Shown here one piece after another: positions 8,052 through 16,490 of a DNA stretch of 53,013 nt (its first letter is position 1; each line of letters starts with the position of its first letter). The notes below the pieces were generated by a model. It had not been told where the DNA came from. It saw nothing but the letters and a program-made list of their open reading frames with translations, and searched no databases. Source of the DNA: Sphingobacteriales bacterium (lineage in GTDB: Bacteria; Bacteroidota; Bacteroidia; Chitinophagales; Chitinophagaceae); NCBI GenBank assembly GCA_024640465.1, contig JAHEEX010000003.1, forward strand, positions 1-53,013. The letters are read 5' to 3'. The position numbers were made by a program, and so were the translations under genes.

Positions 8052-10433
8052 TTATTCCGTTCTCAAACTTTTCACCGGATTTGCCAATGCCGCTTTAACT
8101 GCCTGAAAACTCACCGTTAGAATGGTAATCAGCAGCGACCCAAAAATCGCTAAAGCAAATACCCACCAATCGATATTTGTCCGGTAATCATATTTCTGAA
8201 GCCATTGATTCATGCCATACCATGCCAGCGGTACTGCTATCAAACAGGCAATTATTACCAGCAAAACAAAATCTTTGGATAATAAAGTCCAGAGGTTAAA
8301 TACAGTGGCCCCAACTACTTTCCTGATGCCTATTTCTTTAGTACGTTGTTCAGCAACAAATGATGCAAGTCCAAACAAACCAAGTAAAGAAATAAATATG
8401 GCGAGGATCGCAAAAACAGATGCCAGTTTACCTATTCGTTCTTCATTACCAAATTTCCTCGCGAATTCTTCATCTACAAAATTGAATTCATAGGCAGTCG
8501 CCGGGTCATAGGTTTTAAAAGTTGTTTCAATTTTTTGAATGGCTTCACCTGCATTTAATGATGGATTGATTTTTAGCAGAAAAATATTTTCCTGTTCTGT
8601 CGACAGATGGAACATGGCAGCCCTTATGGGTTCATACGGCGATTGTACCAGCATATCTTTTATCACACCAATGACGGTATAAGGCTTATCATCCCAATTA
8701 ATAATTTTTCCAATAGGTTCTTTAAAACCAATGAACTTTACCGCCGATTCATTCAATATTAATGCTGCAGAATCTGTAGCAAAATCCCTGGAAAAATCAC
8801 GTCCTTCTTTAATCTTCCAGTCAATCACTTTACCAAATTCATAAGTAACACCTGAATTCGGAAAATCTACCCCGAGATTTGGATCCTTGCCCTCCCAGTT
8901 AAAACCTCCATTTGTATTCCATACATCTGTTGTGGGACTTGTGGATTCTGACATTTCCACTATCAGGTTTTTACTTTTCAGTTCATTTCGAATAGGTTCA
9001 AATTTATCATGCAGCGCTTTATTTGAACTCAGCCAAATCAGGCTTTCCCTGGAATAACCAACCGGCCTGCTTTTGGCATGTTGAATCTGCTGGTACACTA
9101 CTATGGTACCGATAATGAGGACCACAGAAACAGCAAATTGCAATACCACCAAAACTTTTCTGGGAATAGTGGCAAAACGGCCGGCACGAAATGCACCCTT
9201 CAAAACTTTCACGGGCTGGAAAGATGATAAATACAAAGCCGGATAACTCCCCGCGACAATTCCTGTAATGATGCTAAAGCCAACCCCCATAGCCCAGAAT
9301 ACCGGATTGAGCCATAGCAGTGAAAGTTTTTTATCTGCCACATCATTAAAAAAAGGCAATGATAAAAAAACAAAAAGGAGGGATAGGACAAATGCAAATA
9401 AGACCACTAATAATGATTCACTGAAAAATTGTGTGATCAATTGCCACCTGGCAGAACCAATGGCTTTTCTGACACCTACTTCCCTGGCTCTTTTTTCCGA
9501 CCTGGCTGTGCTCAAATTCATAAAATTAATGCAGGCCAGTAATAACACAAATAAACCGATGATTCCAAACAACCATACATACTGAATCCTGCCGCCTGTA
9601 TTGATCCCGTTTTTAAAATCTCCTCTTAAATGCCAGTTACGCATGGGTTGCAGGAAAACAGACGGCTTGTATCTTTTTTCTTCCGGAGCGATGGCATTCA
9701 ATTTTACATCTTTGATCCTTGCAGAAACTTTCTCCATGTCGGCATTATCGGACAGTTGCGCGTAGGTTTGAGTAAAATTACTGCGCCATGGGTTCTCCAT
9801 CTTTTTTATCCATGTTTCCCTGATCAGGTACAATTCCCATGGAAGGATATAGGTCATTCCCCTGAAGCTGGTATTATATGGCAGGTCTTCATACACCCCG
9901 GTAACCTTTACATCTACAGCATTATCCAGTTTCAATGTTTTATTGATCGGATCATCATTTCCAAAATAAGCATTGGCAACAGATTCAGCTAACATGATGG
10001 AATATGGTTCTTTCAATCCGTTTTTATTGCCTTTCAATATTTTTAAAGACAACATATCAGTTACTTCAGGTTCAAAATAAGAACCAGTTTTTAATAATTT
10101 CTTTTCGCCATAGGCGAGGGTATGTTGAGAATTCCATGATGATTGCAACACATATTTGAAATCACTTCCATATTTATTACGGATCTCAGATGCCATCAGG
10201 TAAGGATTGGCCGTTTGCGTCCCAATCTCCCCGTTATAATTCTGGTGTTGCATTACCTGGGCAATACGGTCATAATTTTTGTGGTACTTATCAAAAGACA
10301 ACTCATCCCATATCCACATACCAATTAGCATAGCAACTGCCATACCAACAGCCAATCCGCCGATATTAATCGCACTGTAACCTTTATTTTTTAAAAGGTT
10401 GCGCCATGCGATCTTGAAATAGTTTTTCAACAT
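8052..10433 (-). CDS. FtsX/MacB_PCD-type ABC transporter permease, copy 4
   Basis: This is the fourth complete permease, 793 residues. The first helix is INIGGLAVGMAVAMLIGMWI. The external MacB_PCD domain runs to about residue 280 and includes the YFGNDDPINKTLKLDN-type segment common to the family. The first FtsX block has ACINFMNLSTARSEKRAREV and VRKAIGSARWQLI. The C-terminal FtsX block has QRTKEIGIRKVVGAT and ends NPVKSLRTE. The STARSEKRAREVG segment is shared exactly with copy 5, and the two genes are only 32 bases apart, so they look like a sister pair separated by a family A spacer. The substrate is unknown and the inner-membrane location is inferred from the helices. Confidence 0.93.
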   Translation of the reverse strand: MLKNYFKIAWRNLLKNKGYSAINIGGLAVGMAVAMLIGMWIWDELSFDKYHKNYDRIAQVMQHQNYNGEIGTQTANPYLMASEIRNKYGSDFKYVLQSSWNSQHTLAYGEKKLLKTGSYFEPEVTDMLSLKILKGNKNGLKEPYSIMLAESVANAYFGNDDPINKTLKLDNAVDVKVTGVYEDLPYNTSFRGMTYILPWELYLIRETWIKKMENPWRSNFTQTYAQLSDNADMEKVSARIKDVKLNAIAPEEKRYKPSVFLQPMRNWHLRGDFKNGINTGGRIQYVWLFGIIGLFVLLLACINFMNLSTARSEKRAREVGVRKAIGSARWQLITQFFSESLLVVLFAFVLSLLFVFLSLPFFNDVADKKLSLLWLNPVFWAMGVGFSIITGIVAGSYPALYLSSFQPVKVLKGAFRAGRFATIPRKVLVVLQFAVSVVLIIGTIVVYQQIQHAKSRPVGYSRESLIWLSSNKALHDKFEPIRNELKSKNLIVEMSESTSPTTDVWNTNGGFNWEGKDPNLGVDFPNSGVTYEFGKVIDWKIKEGRDFSRDFATDSAALILNESAVKFIGFKEPIGKIINWDDKPYTVIGVIKDMLVQSPYEPIRAAMFHLSTEQENIFLLKINPSLNAGEAIQKIETTFKTYDPATAYEFNFVDEEFARKFGNEERIGKLASVFAILAIFISLLGLFGLASFVAEQRTKEIGIRKVVGATVFNLWTLLSKDFVLLVIIACLIAVPLAWYGMNQWLQKYDYRTNIDWWVFALAIFGSLLITILTVSFQAVKAALANPVKSLRTE

Positions 10434-10465
10434 AACTTTTTTTTCTTTGTTTCTTTGCGGTTAAA
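10434..10465. repeat. Family A word repeat in a 32-base spacer
   Basis: The spacer carries TTTCTTTGTTTCTTTGCGGT followed by TAAA on the plus strand. It is the near twin of 2883-2915 in sequence, length and position, lying between the start of one permease and the stop of the next. Confidence 0.7.
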
Positions 10466-12826
10466 CTATTCGGATCTCAAACTCTTCACTGGGTTACGAA
10501 TCGCTGCTTTGATCGCCTGTGAGCTCACAGTAAGCAAAGTGATCAATAAACTTAATGCTCCGGCAATCACAAATACCCAAACAGAAATCGGTGTCCGGTA
10601 AGGATAGCTTTGCAGCCATGTATGCATGGCCCACCAGGCGGAGGGTACGGCAATAGCCAGTGCAATTAATATAAGTACAAGAAAGTCTTTCGATAAAAGA
10701 GCAGTGATGTCTGACATGGAAGCTCCCAGTACTTTCCTGATCCCAATTTCCTTGATCCTGTTTTCTGCCATATAAGTTGCTAAACCAAAAAGTCCGAGAC
10801 AGGAAATAAAAATGGTTAATCCCGCAAATAAGGCTGCCAGTGTGCCGGTCCTTTTTTCTGAATCAAATTTCCGTGCATAGGATTCATCTACAAATTTTAC
10901 TTCAAATGGAAAATCCGGATTGTATTTTTTAAATACGGCTTCCATCTTTGCCAGGTTATCGGCAGTGGAATGCTGGTTATTCATTTTTATATTAATTACA
11001 TTAAACCAGCCCTTGGCACCTTCAATAACCATAGGATTGGTGGGGTGAAAAGGGGAGGTTAGGATAAAATCCTTTACTACCCCCACAACTGTCCAATCAT
11101 TACCGTTGTCTTTGATGATCTGTCCGAGGGGTTCTTTGAAGCCCATCCCTTTCACCGCAGATTCATTTAATATGATCGAGTTTGAGTCGTTAGGATATTT
11201 TGAAAGGTCAATATCCCGACCACTCACGAGTTGCATACCGGCTGTTTGTACAATTTTATCGTCTGCACAATAGCGATCATACACGGTTCTGTCGTTAGGG
11301 TCTTTCCCGCTCCATTCAAAACCCCAGCTATTGCTCCATCCTTCAGTCATGGGTGCACTTGTTTTAGTTACAGAACTGGCGATGCCTGCTGATAATAATT
11401 CATTTTTGAGCGGAGTATAATTTTTAACCAGGTCGTCAGATAGAAAATGGTAGACCAGGTTTTGTTTATCATACCCTGCAGCCCTCTCCCGGGCATAACC
11501 AATTTGTTTGTGCACGATAATCGTGCTGATGATCAGGATGATGGCAAATGTAAATTGTAATACCACCAGTACTTTTCTGGGAGTGACCAGTGCATTCACT
11601 TTTTGCAGGTTGCCCTTAAGTACTTTTACCGGTTTAAATGATGAAAGGAAAAATGCGGGGTAGCTGCCTGCAAGCAAGCCGGTGAATATGATAAATCCAA
11701 TTAATATTATCCAGAATTTGACGCTGGAGTAGTTAATAGATAAAATTTTCCCTGTAAGTGTATTAAATGCAGGAAGGCAAAATTGTACAATTAATAATGC
11801 CAGTATTCCGGAAAGAAGTGCAATTAAAATTGATTCGCCCAGGAACTGACCGATCAATGCATTTTTACGCGCACCTACAACTTTACGAATACCCACTTCA
11901 CGTGCCCTTTTTTCACTTCGTGCAGTACTCAGGTTCATAAAATTAATGCAGGCAATCAACAGGATAAATCCGGCAATGATGCTCATTAATTTTACAAAAT
12001 CTATCAAACCACCCGTTTCAATTCCATTCTCAAATCGGGAATATAAGCGCCATCGGCTTATGGGGTATAGGAAGAACTCACCCTTCGGGCTGTCCTTGTC
12101 ATATTTTCTGCGTGTTTCTTTTATTCTTTCAGAAAGAGCGGATAGTGTTGTATTTGGTTTCAGTAACACATAAGTTTCGGTTGAATTATTCCCCCAAAAA
12201 GTATCGTCTTCGCCTATGGATCTCAGGTAGGAGAAAGGCATCAGGCTTTCAAAATCAAACCGGGTATTATTGGGTTGATCTTTTACGATTCCGGTAACCG
12301 TAAAATTATCCCTGTTCTCCACTTTGATCGTTTTTCCCATGGGATCATCATTCCCAAATAATTTTTTAGCAAGTCTTACAGTCAATACAACTGAATGCGG
12401 GTCATTTAAGGCTGTTGCCGGGTTTCCTTTCAGCAGCTGAAAACTAAACATCTGTAAAAAACCTGAATCAACGAAATTGCCACTGCCGGGGATCTTTTTT
12501 TCACCTGCTGCAAAAAGATACCTTTGGTTCCAGTTCACCCTCACCACTCTTTCAATTTCAGGATTGTCTTTCTGGAGTGCTGATGCAAGTACTTTGGGGG
12601 TAGTATTCCAGCAGGTAACTTTATCATTCATAATGTCCCGGTTCCATGCCTCGTATATCCGGTCTTTCTTTTCATGGAACTGGTCATAGCTTACTTCATG
12701 ATAGATCCATAACAGTATTAATATGGCACTGGCCATCCCAATTGCCAGGCCCAGAATATTTATGAAGGAGAAGCCTTTATTTCTATAAAGATTTCTGATG
12801 GCAATTTTGAAATAATTCTTGAGCAT
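10466..12826 (-). CDS. FtsX/MacB_PCD-type ABC transporter permease, copy 5
   Basis: This is the fifth complete permease, 786 residues. The first helix is at about residues 20-43 (INILGLAIGMASAILILLWI). The MacB_PCD domain runs to about residue 275. The first FtsX block has ACINFMNLSTARSEKRAREV and IRKVVGARKNALIG. A second soluble segment follows, then a C-terminal FtsX block with NRIKEIGIRKVLGAS ending NPVKSLRSE. Its partner is presumably the single ATPase of the cluster. It is paired with copy 4 by a short family A spacer. There is no truncation or frameshift, and the substrate is unknown. Confidence 0.93.
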   Translation of the reverse strand: MLKNYFKIAIRNLYRNKGFSFINILGLAIGMASAILILLWIYHEVSYDQFHEKKDRIYEAWNRDIMNDKVTCWNTTPKVLASALQKDNPEIERVVRVNWNQRYLFAAGEKKIPGSGNFVDSGFLQMFSFQLLKGNPATALNDPHSVVLTVRLAKKLFGNDDPMGKTIKVENRDNFTVTGIVKDQPNNTRFDFESLMPFSYLRSIGEDDTFWGNNSTETYVLLKPNTTLSALSERIKETRRKYDKDSPKGEFFLYPISRWRLYSRFENGIETGGLIDFVKLMSIIAGFILLIACINFMNLSTARSEKRAREVGIRKVVGARKNALIGQFLGESILIALLSGILALLIVQFCLPAFNTLTGKILSINYSSVKFWIILIGFIIFTGLLAGSYPAFFLSSFKPVKVLKGNLQKVNALVTPRKVLVVLQFTFAIILIISTIIVHKQIGYARERAAGYDKQNLVYHFLSDDLVKNYTPLKNELLSAGIASSVTKTSAPMTEGWSNSWGFEWSGKDPNDRTVYDRYCADDKIVQTAGMQLVSGRDIDLSKYPNDSNSIILNESAVKGMGFKEPLGQIIKDNGNDWTVVGVVKDFILTSPFHPTNPMVIEGAKGWFNVINIKMNNQHSTADNLAKMEAVFKKYNPDFPFEVKFVDESYARKFDSEKRTGTLAALFAGLTIFISCLGLFGLATYMAENRIKEIGIRKVLGASMSDITALLSKDFLVLILIALAIAVPSAWWAMHTWLQSYPYRTPISVWVFVIAGALSLLITLLTVSSQAIKAAIRNPVKSLRSE

Positions 12827-12941
12827 GATTTTGAGGATTTGATGGATTAGCCGGATGAATTATTTGGATTTTATAGGATTCGTTATTTGGCGTATTGGCT
12901 GTTTCACTTTCGATTTTCGATTTTCCACTTTCGATTTTCGA
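12827..12941. repeat. Family B spacer repeat between permease copies 5 and 6
   Basis: This 115-base spacer has the same word order as 5322-5461: GGATTTGATGGATTAGCCGG, GGATTTTATAGGATTCG, TTTGGCGTATTGGCTGTTTC, then TTTCGATTTTCGATTTTCC. It ends at the stop codon region of copy 6. No gene or convincing terminator is seen. Confidence 0.72.
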
Positions 12942-15362
12942 TCATTCCGACCTCAAACTCTTAACAGGATTTTCCAAAGCTGCCCTCACTGCTTTGAATC
13001 CAACCGTGATCCAGGCTATGACAATCGAAACAACAATTGCGGAAATAAAAATCCAGGCACCTATATTTATTTTGAATACGAAATTGCTCAACCATTTAGA
13101 CATCAGGTACCATGCAAGCGGCGCCGCTACCAGGAAGGCCACAAAAATCAGTATCGTAAACTCTTTGGAAAACAGCATGACAATACTGCTCACAGAAGCC
13201 CCCAGCACTTTGCGTATACCCACTTCTTTTGTTTTTTGCACCGCCATAAATGATACCAGTCCGTATAATCCCAGGCAGGAAATAAATATGGCTAAAATGG
13301 CAAAGAACTGATACAGCTTTGTCAATTGTGTTTCCTGCTTGTAAAATTTATTGATGGTCTCATCCATAAATTCACTTTTGTTTACATACTCTGGAAAATA
13401 TTTATCCCAGGTACGTTGTATATTTTCTTCCACTCCCATCAGGTTAGACGTACTAAGCTTAATATTTGTTACACCATAAAACCTGCTGCGGGAAGCTATG
13501 GCAATGGGGCTGATTTTTTCCCTCATTGTATTTGGTTTGAAATCCCGTACAACACCTACAACAGGCTTCCAGCGGCCTCCGCCTAACCGGAGATTTTTTC
13601 CCAATGCTTGAGCCGGATCTTTTAATCCCAGTTTTTTTACCAGGGTTTCATTGATCACTATTTCATTTACCGTATCTGAAACAGAGATGCCCCTGCCGGC
13701 GATTAACTGAAAGCCATAGGTTTTGAAATAATCCGCATCGGCGAATTTGAGGCAGACTTCAAAATCTTCATCATCCCTGCCGTCAAAAGCAAAATTGGTT
13801 GACCAAGTATTTTGAGAGGAAGGCATGTCTGAACTAAAGCTTACCGCCTGAATGCCTTTTTGCGTTAATAATTCGTTCTTAAATGCTTTTTGCCGTGAAA
13901 TAACAGCACTGTCTGTATTGGTGCTCAACACTAAAACGGCTTCTTTTTTAAAACCTAAATCTTCAGTGCGTATGAACTTCATCTGGCTTAATGCCACGAT
14001 TGTGCCGATGATGAGCAGCTGCGAGATGGCAAATTGAAGTACCACCAGGCCGCGGCGTAGGGAGATACCGCCAACGGAAGCAGAACTGATTTTATTTTTA
14101 ATGGCCAATGCGGGTTTAAAGCCAGAAAGTACCAGGGCTGGATAAAAACCGGAAAAAATAGTCACTAAAAAAAATAACAATGCCATAAATCCCAGCACCT
14201 TACCATTGAAAAAACTAAGTTTTTCAGGTATGTTTATAAATTGATCAAGGTAGGGGACGCAGAAAAATGCAATCGCAGTTCCCAGGATCAAAGCGATAAA
14301 AACAATCACCGCCGTTTCGCCCATCATCTGGCCCATGAGTTGCATACGGTTACCCCCAAGTACTTTACGCAGGCCCACTTCTTTTGATCTGCTGATAGCC
14401 TGCGCAGTAGAAAGATTTATAAAGTTGATGCAGGCCATTATAATGATCATGATACCGATCAGGCTTAATGTCCATAATGTTGGTTTGCTGGTAACATGAT
14501 CTCCCAAATGCTCAGTGCGACTGTCGAAATGGATTGCAGAAAGCGGCCGTACAAAATGTGTTCTTACGCCGCTGCTTTGCTTGTTTTTATATTGTTCCCT
14601 GCTGAATGCCAAAAGCTGCTGATCAACTGTTGCAGCACTAGCGTTTTCGGGTAATCGCAAATAAACCTGGAATGAACTGGAGAGATTGTTCCAGTCGGGC
14701 TGGTAAAAATATTGACCAGGGTTGTTCTTCAGGGTTATATAAGAACTGACTATCCTGATGGGGAAATCACTGTTCAATGGTGTGTTATCAATGATACCTT
14801 TCACCATGAGCACAGCATTATTATCCATTTTAACAAACTGGCCATTGGCCTGCTGCCAGTTGCCGAAATATTTTTCCGCCACTGATTTTGAAAGGACCAC
14901 TGCATTGGGCTCTGCAAGAACAGCGGGTGAACCGTTTAACCAGGTATAGTTGAATACTTCAAAAAATTCCGGCTCGGCAAAAAAAACGCCTGTTTCTTCT
15001 AAATATTTACCCTTGATATGCGTGCTTGCTGAATCGTTACCAATGATGGTAAACTGGCTTCCATAACTGGAAAAAATGCCGGCTACTTTTGCCTGGGGGA
15101 ATTTTAAGCGGAATACTTCCAATGCCGGTACAGGAACACCAGGATTAATATTATCTTCTTCTGCCGTTTTTTCTGAAGTCACAACCTGGTAGATCTGATC
15201 GAAGTTTGGTTGAAACCGATCGTAGCTGAGTTCATACCGGATAACCAGGAAAAGAAGCAGGCTGGCCGCGATACCGATAGCCAGCCCTGTTATATTTATG
15301 GCCGCATATCCTTTATGCCTTACAATATTCCGGAAAGCAATTTTGAAATAATTAAAGAGCAT
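12942..15362 (-). CDS. FtsX/MacB_PCD-type ABC transporter permease, copy 6 (divergent, ATPase-proximal)
   Basis: This is the sixth and most upstream permease, 806 residues, directly after the ATPase gene in reading order. The first helix is INITGLAIGIAASLLLFLVI. The MacB_PCD domain runs to about residue 290. The first FtsX block reads ACINFINLSTAQAISRSKEV and LRKVLGGNRMQLMG, which differs from the FMNLSTARS...RAKEVG form of the other five. The C-terminal FtsX block has QKTKEVGIRKVLGAS and ends NPVKSLRSE. Being next to the ATPase and the most divergent, it may be the ancestral partner from which the array grew, or a functionally distinct subunit. That is inference. It is full length and intact. 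Confidence 0.93.
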   Translation of the reverse strand: MLFNYFKIAFRNIVRHKGYAAINITGLAIGIAASLLLFLVIRYELSYDRFQPNFDQIYQVVTSEKTAEEDNINPGVPVPALEVFRLKFPQAKVAGIFSSYGSQFTIIGNDSASTHIKGKYLEETGVFFAEPEFFEVFNYTWLNGSPAVLAEPNAVVLSKSVAEKYFGNWQQANGQFVKMDNNAVLMVKGIIDNTPLNSDFPIRIVSSYITLKNNPGQYFYQPDWNNLSSSFQVYLRLPENASAATVDQQLLAFSREQYKNKQSSGVRTHFVRPLSAIHFDSRTEHLGDHVTSKPTLWTLSLIGIMIIIMACINFINLSTAQAISRSKEVGLRKVLGGNRMQLMGQMMGETAVIVFIALILGTAIAFFCVPYLDQFINIPEKLSFFNGKVLGFMALLFFLVTIFSGFYPALVLSGFKPALAIKNKISSASVGGISLRRGLVVLQFAISQLLIIGTIVALSQMKFIRTEDLGFKKEAVLVLSTNTDSAVISRQKAFKNELLTQKGIQAVSFSSDMPSSQNTWSTNFAFDGRDDEDFEVCLKFADADYFKTYGFQLIAGRGISVSDTVNEIVINETLVKKLGLKDPAQALGKNLRLGGGRWKPVVGVVRDFKPNTMREKISPIAIASRSRFYGVTNIKLSTSNLMGVEENIQRTWDKYFPEYVNKSEFMDETINKFYKQETQLTKLYQFFAILAIFISCLGLYGLVSFMAVQKTKEVGIRKVLGASVSSIVMLFSKEFTILIFVAFLVAAPLAWYLMSKWLSNFVFKINIGAWIFISAIVVSIVIAWITVGFKAVRAALENPVKSLRSE

Positions 15363-15472
15363 GGAGCAGGATTCTGAGGATTTGATGAATTTGCTGAATG
15401 GATTTTAATATTATTAAAATGCATTTGGCTGTTACTACTTTCGATTTTCGTTTTTCGCTTTTTCACTTTCTT
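15363..15472. repeat. Degenerate family B spacer between copy 6 and the ATPase gene
   Basis: The spacer starts with GAGCAGGATTCTGAGGATTT and GATGAATTTGCTGAATGGAT and ends with CTTTCGATTTTCGTTTTTCG. It is a more diverged version of the family B spacers, lacking the clear TGTTTGGTGTATTGG block apart from ATTTGGCTGTTAC. Confidence 0.6.
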
Positions 15473-16150
15473 TCAGACCATGATATTTTCTGTAACCGTT
15501 TGTCCATCAAGCATTCTTATTATCCGGTGGCTGTATCTTGAATCATGTTCCGAGTGCGTCACCATGATAATGGTAGTTCCCTGTTCATTCAGGTCTGTCA
15601 GCAACTGCATCACTTCATTACCATTTGATGAGTCAAGGTTTCCTGTAGGTTCATCGGCCAATATCAGTTTGGGGTTGTTGACCACCGCACGCGCTACGGC
15701 TACGCGTTGTTGTTGTCCACCGGAAAGCTGTTGTGGGTAGTGGTTTCGGCGGTGCATGATCTGCATTTTGTCCAGCACGGCTTCTACTTTGGCTTTCCGG
15801 TCGGCTGCTTTTACGCCGGTATAGATCAGCGGTAATTCCACATTTTCAAATACAGTAAGTTCATCGATCAGGTTAAAACTCTGGAAAACGAAACCAATAT
15901 TATGTTTCCTGAGATCGGCCCGCTGGCGTTCGTTGAAATGTGCCACTTCCGTGCCATTAAAAATAAAGCTGCCGGCATCGGGGTCATCCAACAGGCCAAG
16001 GATATTCAAAAGGGTTGATTTACCGCAACCTGATGGGCCCATGATGGCTACAAATTCTCCTTCTTTAACATCAATAGAAAGTTTGTTGAGTGCAACTGTT
16101 TCAACTTCATCGGTACGGTAAATTTTCTCGAGGTCTTTGATCTTGATCAT
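15473..16150 (-). CDS. ABC transporter ATPase, LolD/MacB-like
   Basis: This is a cytoplasmic ATPase of 225 residues that should drive the permeases encoded downstream. The sequence shows all nucleotide-binding motifs: Walker [10 protein letters not shown] at residues 38-46, the Q-loop glutamine at residue 90 in FVFQSFNL, the signature LSGGQQQR at 142-149, Walker [14 protein letters not shown] at 162-174, and the switch histidine at 199 (MVTHS). The length and the TGNLDS form fit the MacB/LolD/FtsE group (COG1136), which pairs with FtsX-type permeases. It is the only ATPase gene in the window, so six or seven permeases appear to share it. It lies between the adaptor gene and permease copy 6 on the same strand. 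The start ATG at 16150 gives the usual [11 protein letters not shown] opening. Confidence 0.96.
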   Translation of the reverse strand: MIKIKDLEKIYRTDEVETVALNKLSIDVKEGEFVAIMGPSGCGKSTLLNILGLLDDPDAGSFIFNGTEVAHFNERQRADLRKHNIGFVFQSFNLIDELTVFENVELPLIYTGVKAADRKAKVEAVLDKMQIMHRRNHYPQQLSGGQQQRVAVARAVVNNPKLILADEPTGNLDSSNGNEVMQLLTDLNEQGTTIIMVTHSEHDSRYSHRIIRMLDGQTVTENIMV

Positions 16151-16172
16151 ATATTTGGTTTAGTTGGAAATG

Positions 16173-16376
16173 TTAGAAATGATTGAGCAACGATTTGTAT
16201 AAGGGCAGATGTGATTTCCCTTTAGTTACTTTTTTAGGTTTGGCCTGCTTTGTTTCAACTGGCTGCGATTTTTGCGTTGCACAGGTTGACGCGGTACTGG
16301 CTGTAAGCACTTGCAAGCAGCAGGCAAGTATGAATAACCAGGTAAGTTTTGTTTTTACACTTTTCATCTTTTTCAT
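16173..16376 (-). CDS. Small exported or lipoprotein-like ORF inside the exporter operon (candidate)
   Basis: This is a possible gene of 67 codons in the 340-base gap between the adaptor and ATPase genes, on their strand and 22 bases upstream of the ATPase start. The N-terminus looks like a secretion signal: basic MKKMKSVKTK, then the hydrophobic stretch LTWLFILACCLQVLTAS. Cysteines at ILACC could serve as a weak lipobox, and cleavage after TAS or STAS is an alternative. The rest is short, rich in lysine, proline, threonine and glutamine (QPVETKQAKPKKVTKG), and has no recognised domain. A second ATG nine bases further in is an alternative start. It could be a small secreted peptide, an accessory lipoprotein or a chance frame. 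An overlapping plus-strand frame (16183-16446) looks less plausible. I do not recognise a family. Confidence 0.45.
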   Translation of the reverse strand: MKKMKSVKTKLTWLFILACCLQVLTASTASTCATQKSQPVETKQAKPKKVTKGKSHLPLYKSLLNHF

Positions 16377-16392
16377 TTTTAATGGAGGTATC

Positions 16393-16484
16393 CGGGTACC
16401 GTGTGCTTTGCTTTTTTGTGGTCTTTGTGTTCTTTTCCTTTTCTAATGATGATTTCCTTTCCCATTTGTTGCACACGATACCCG
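16393..16484. repeat. Inverted repeat with 14-base arms around a family A-like word array
   Basis: CGGGTACCGTGTGC at 16393-16406 is matched in inverted orientation by GCACACGATACCCG at 16471-16484, with one mismatch. The 64 bases between contain GCTTTTTTGTGGTCTTTGTG-type words related to family A. The element lies between the adaptor stop codon and the small ORF. It could fold in RNA as an operon-internal hairpin, or be a small mobile cassette. Confidence 0.55.
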
Positions 16485-16490
16485 TAACCC

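Noticed and set aside
9208-9585. ORFs of 62 and 105 codons opposite permease copy 4
   Set aside because: They lie within the conserved FtsX block of a complete permease and have no independent support.
12855-13311. Two plus-strand ORFs of 132 and 138 codons
   Set aside because: They are antisense to the conserved 3' end of permease copy 6 and include the TTTCGATTTTCGAC spacer array.
16183-16446. Plus-strand ORF of 87 codons with hydrophobic content
   Set aside because: It overlaps the better supported small minus-strand ORF, goes through the family A-like array, and is against operon direction.
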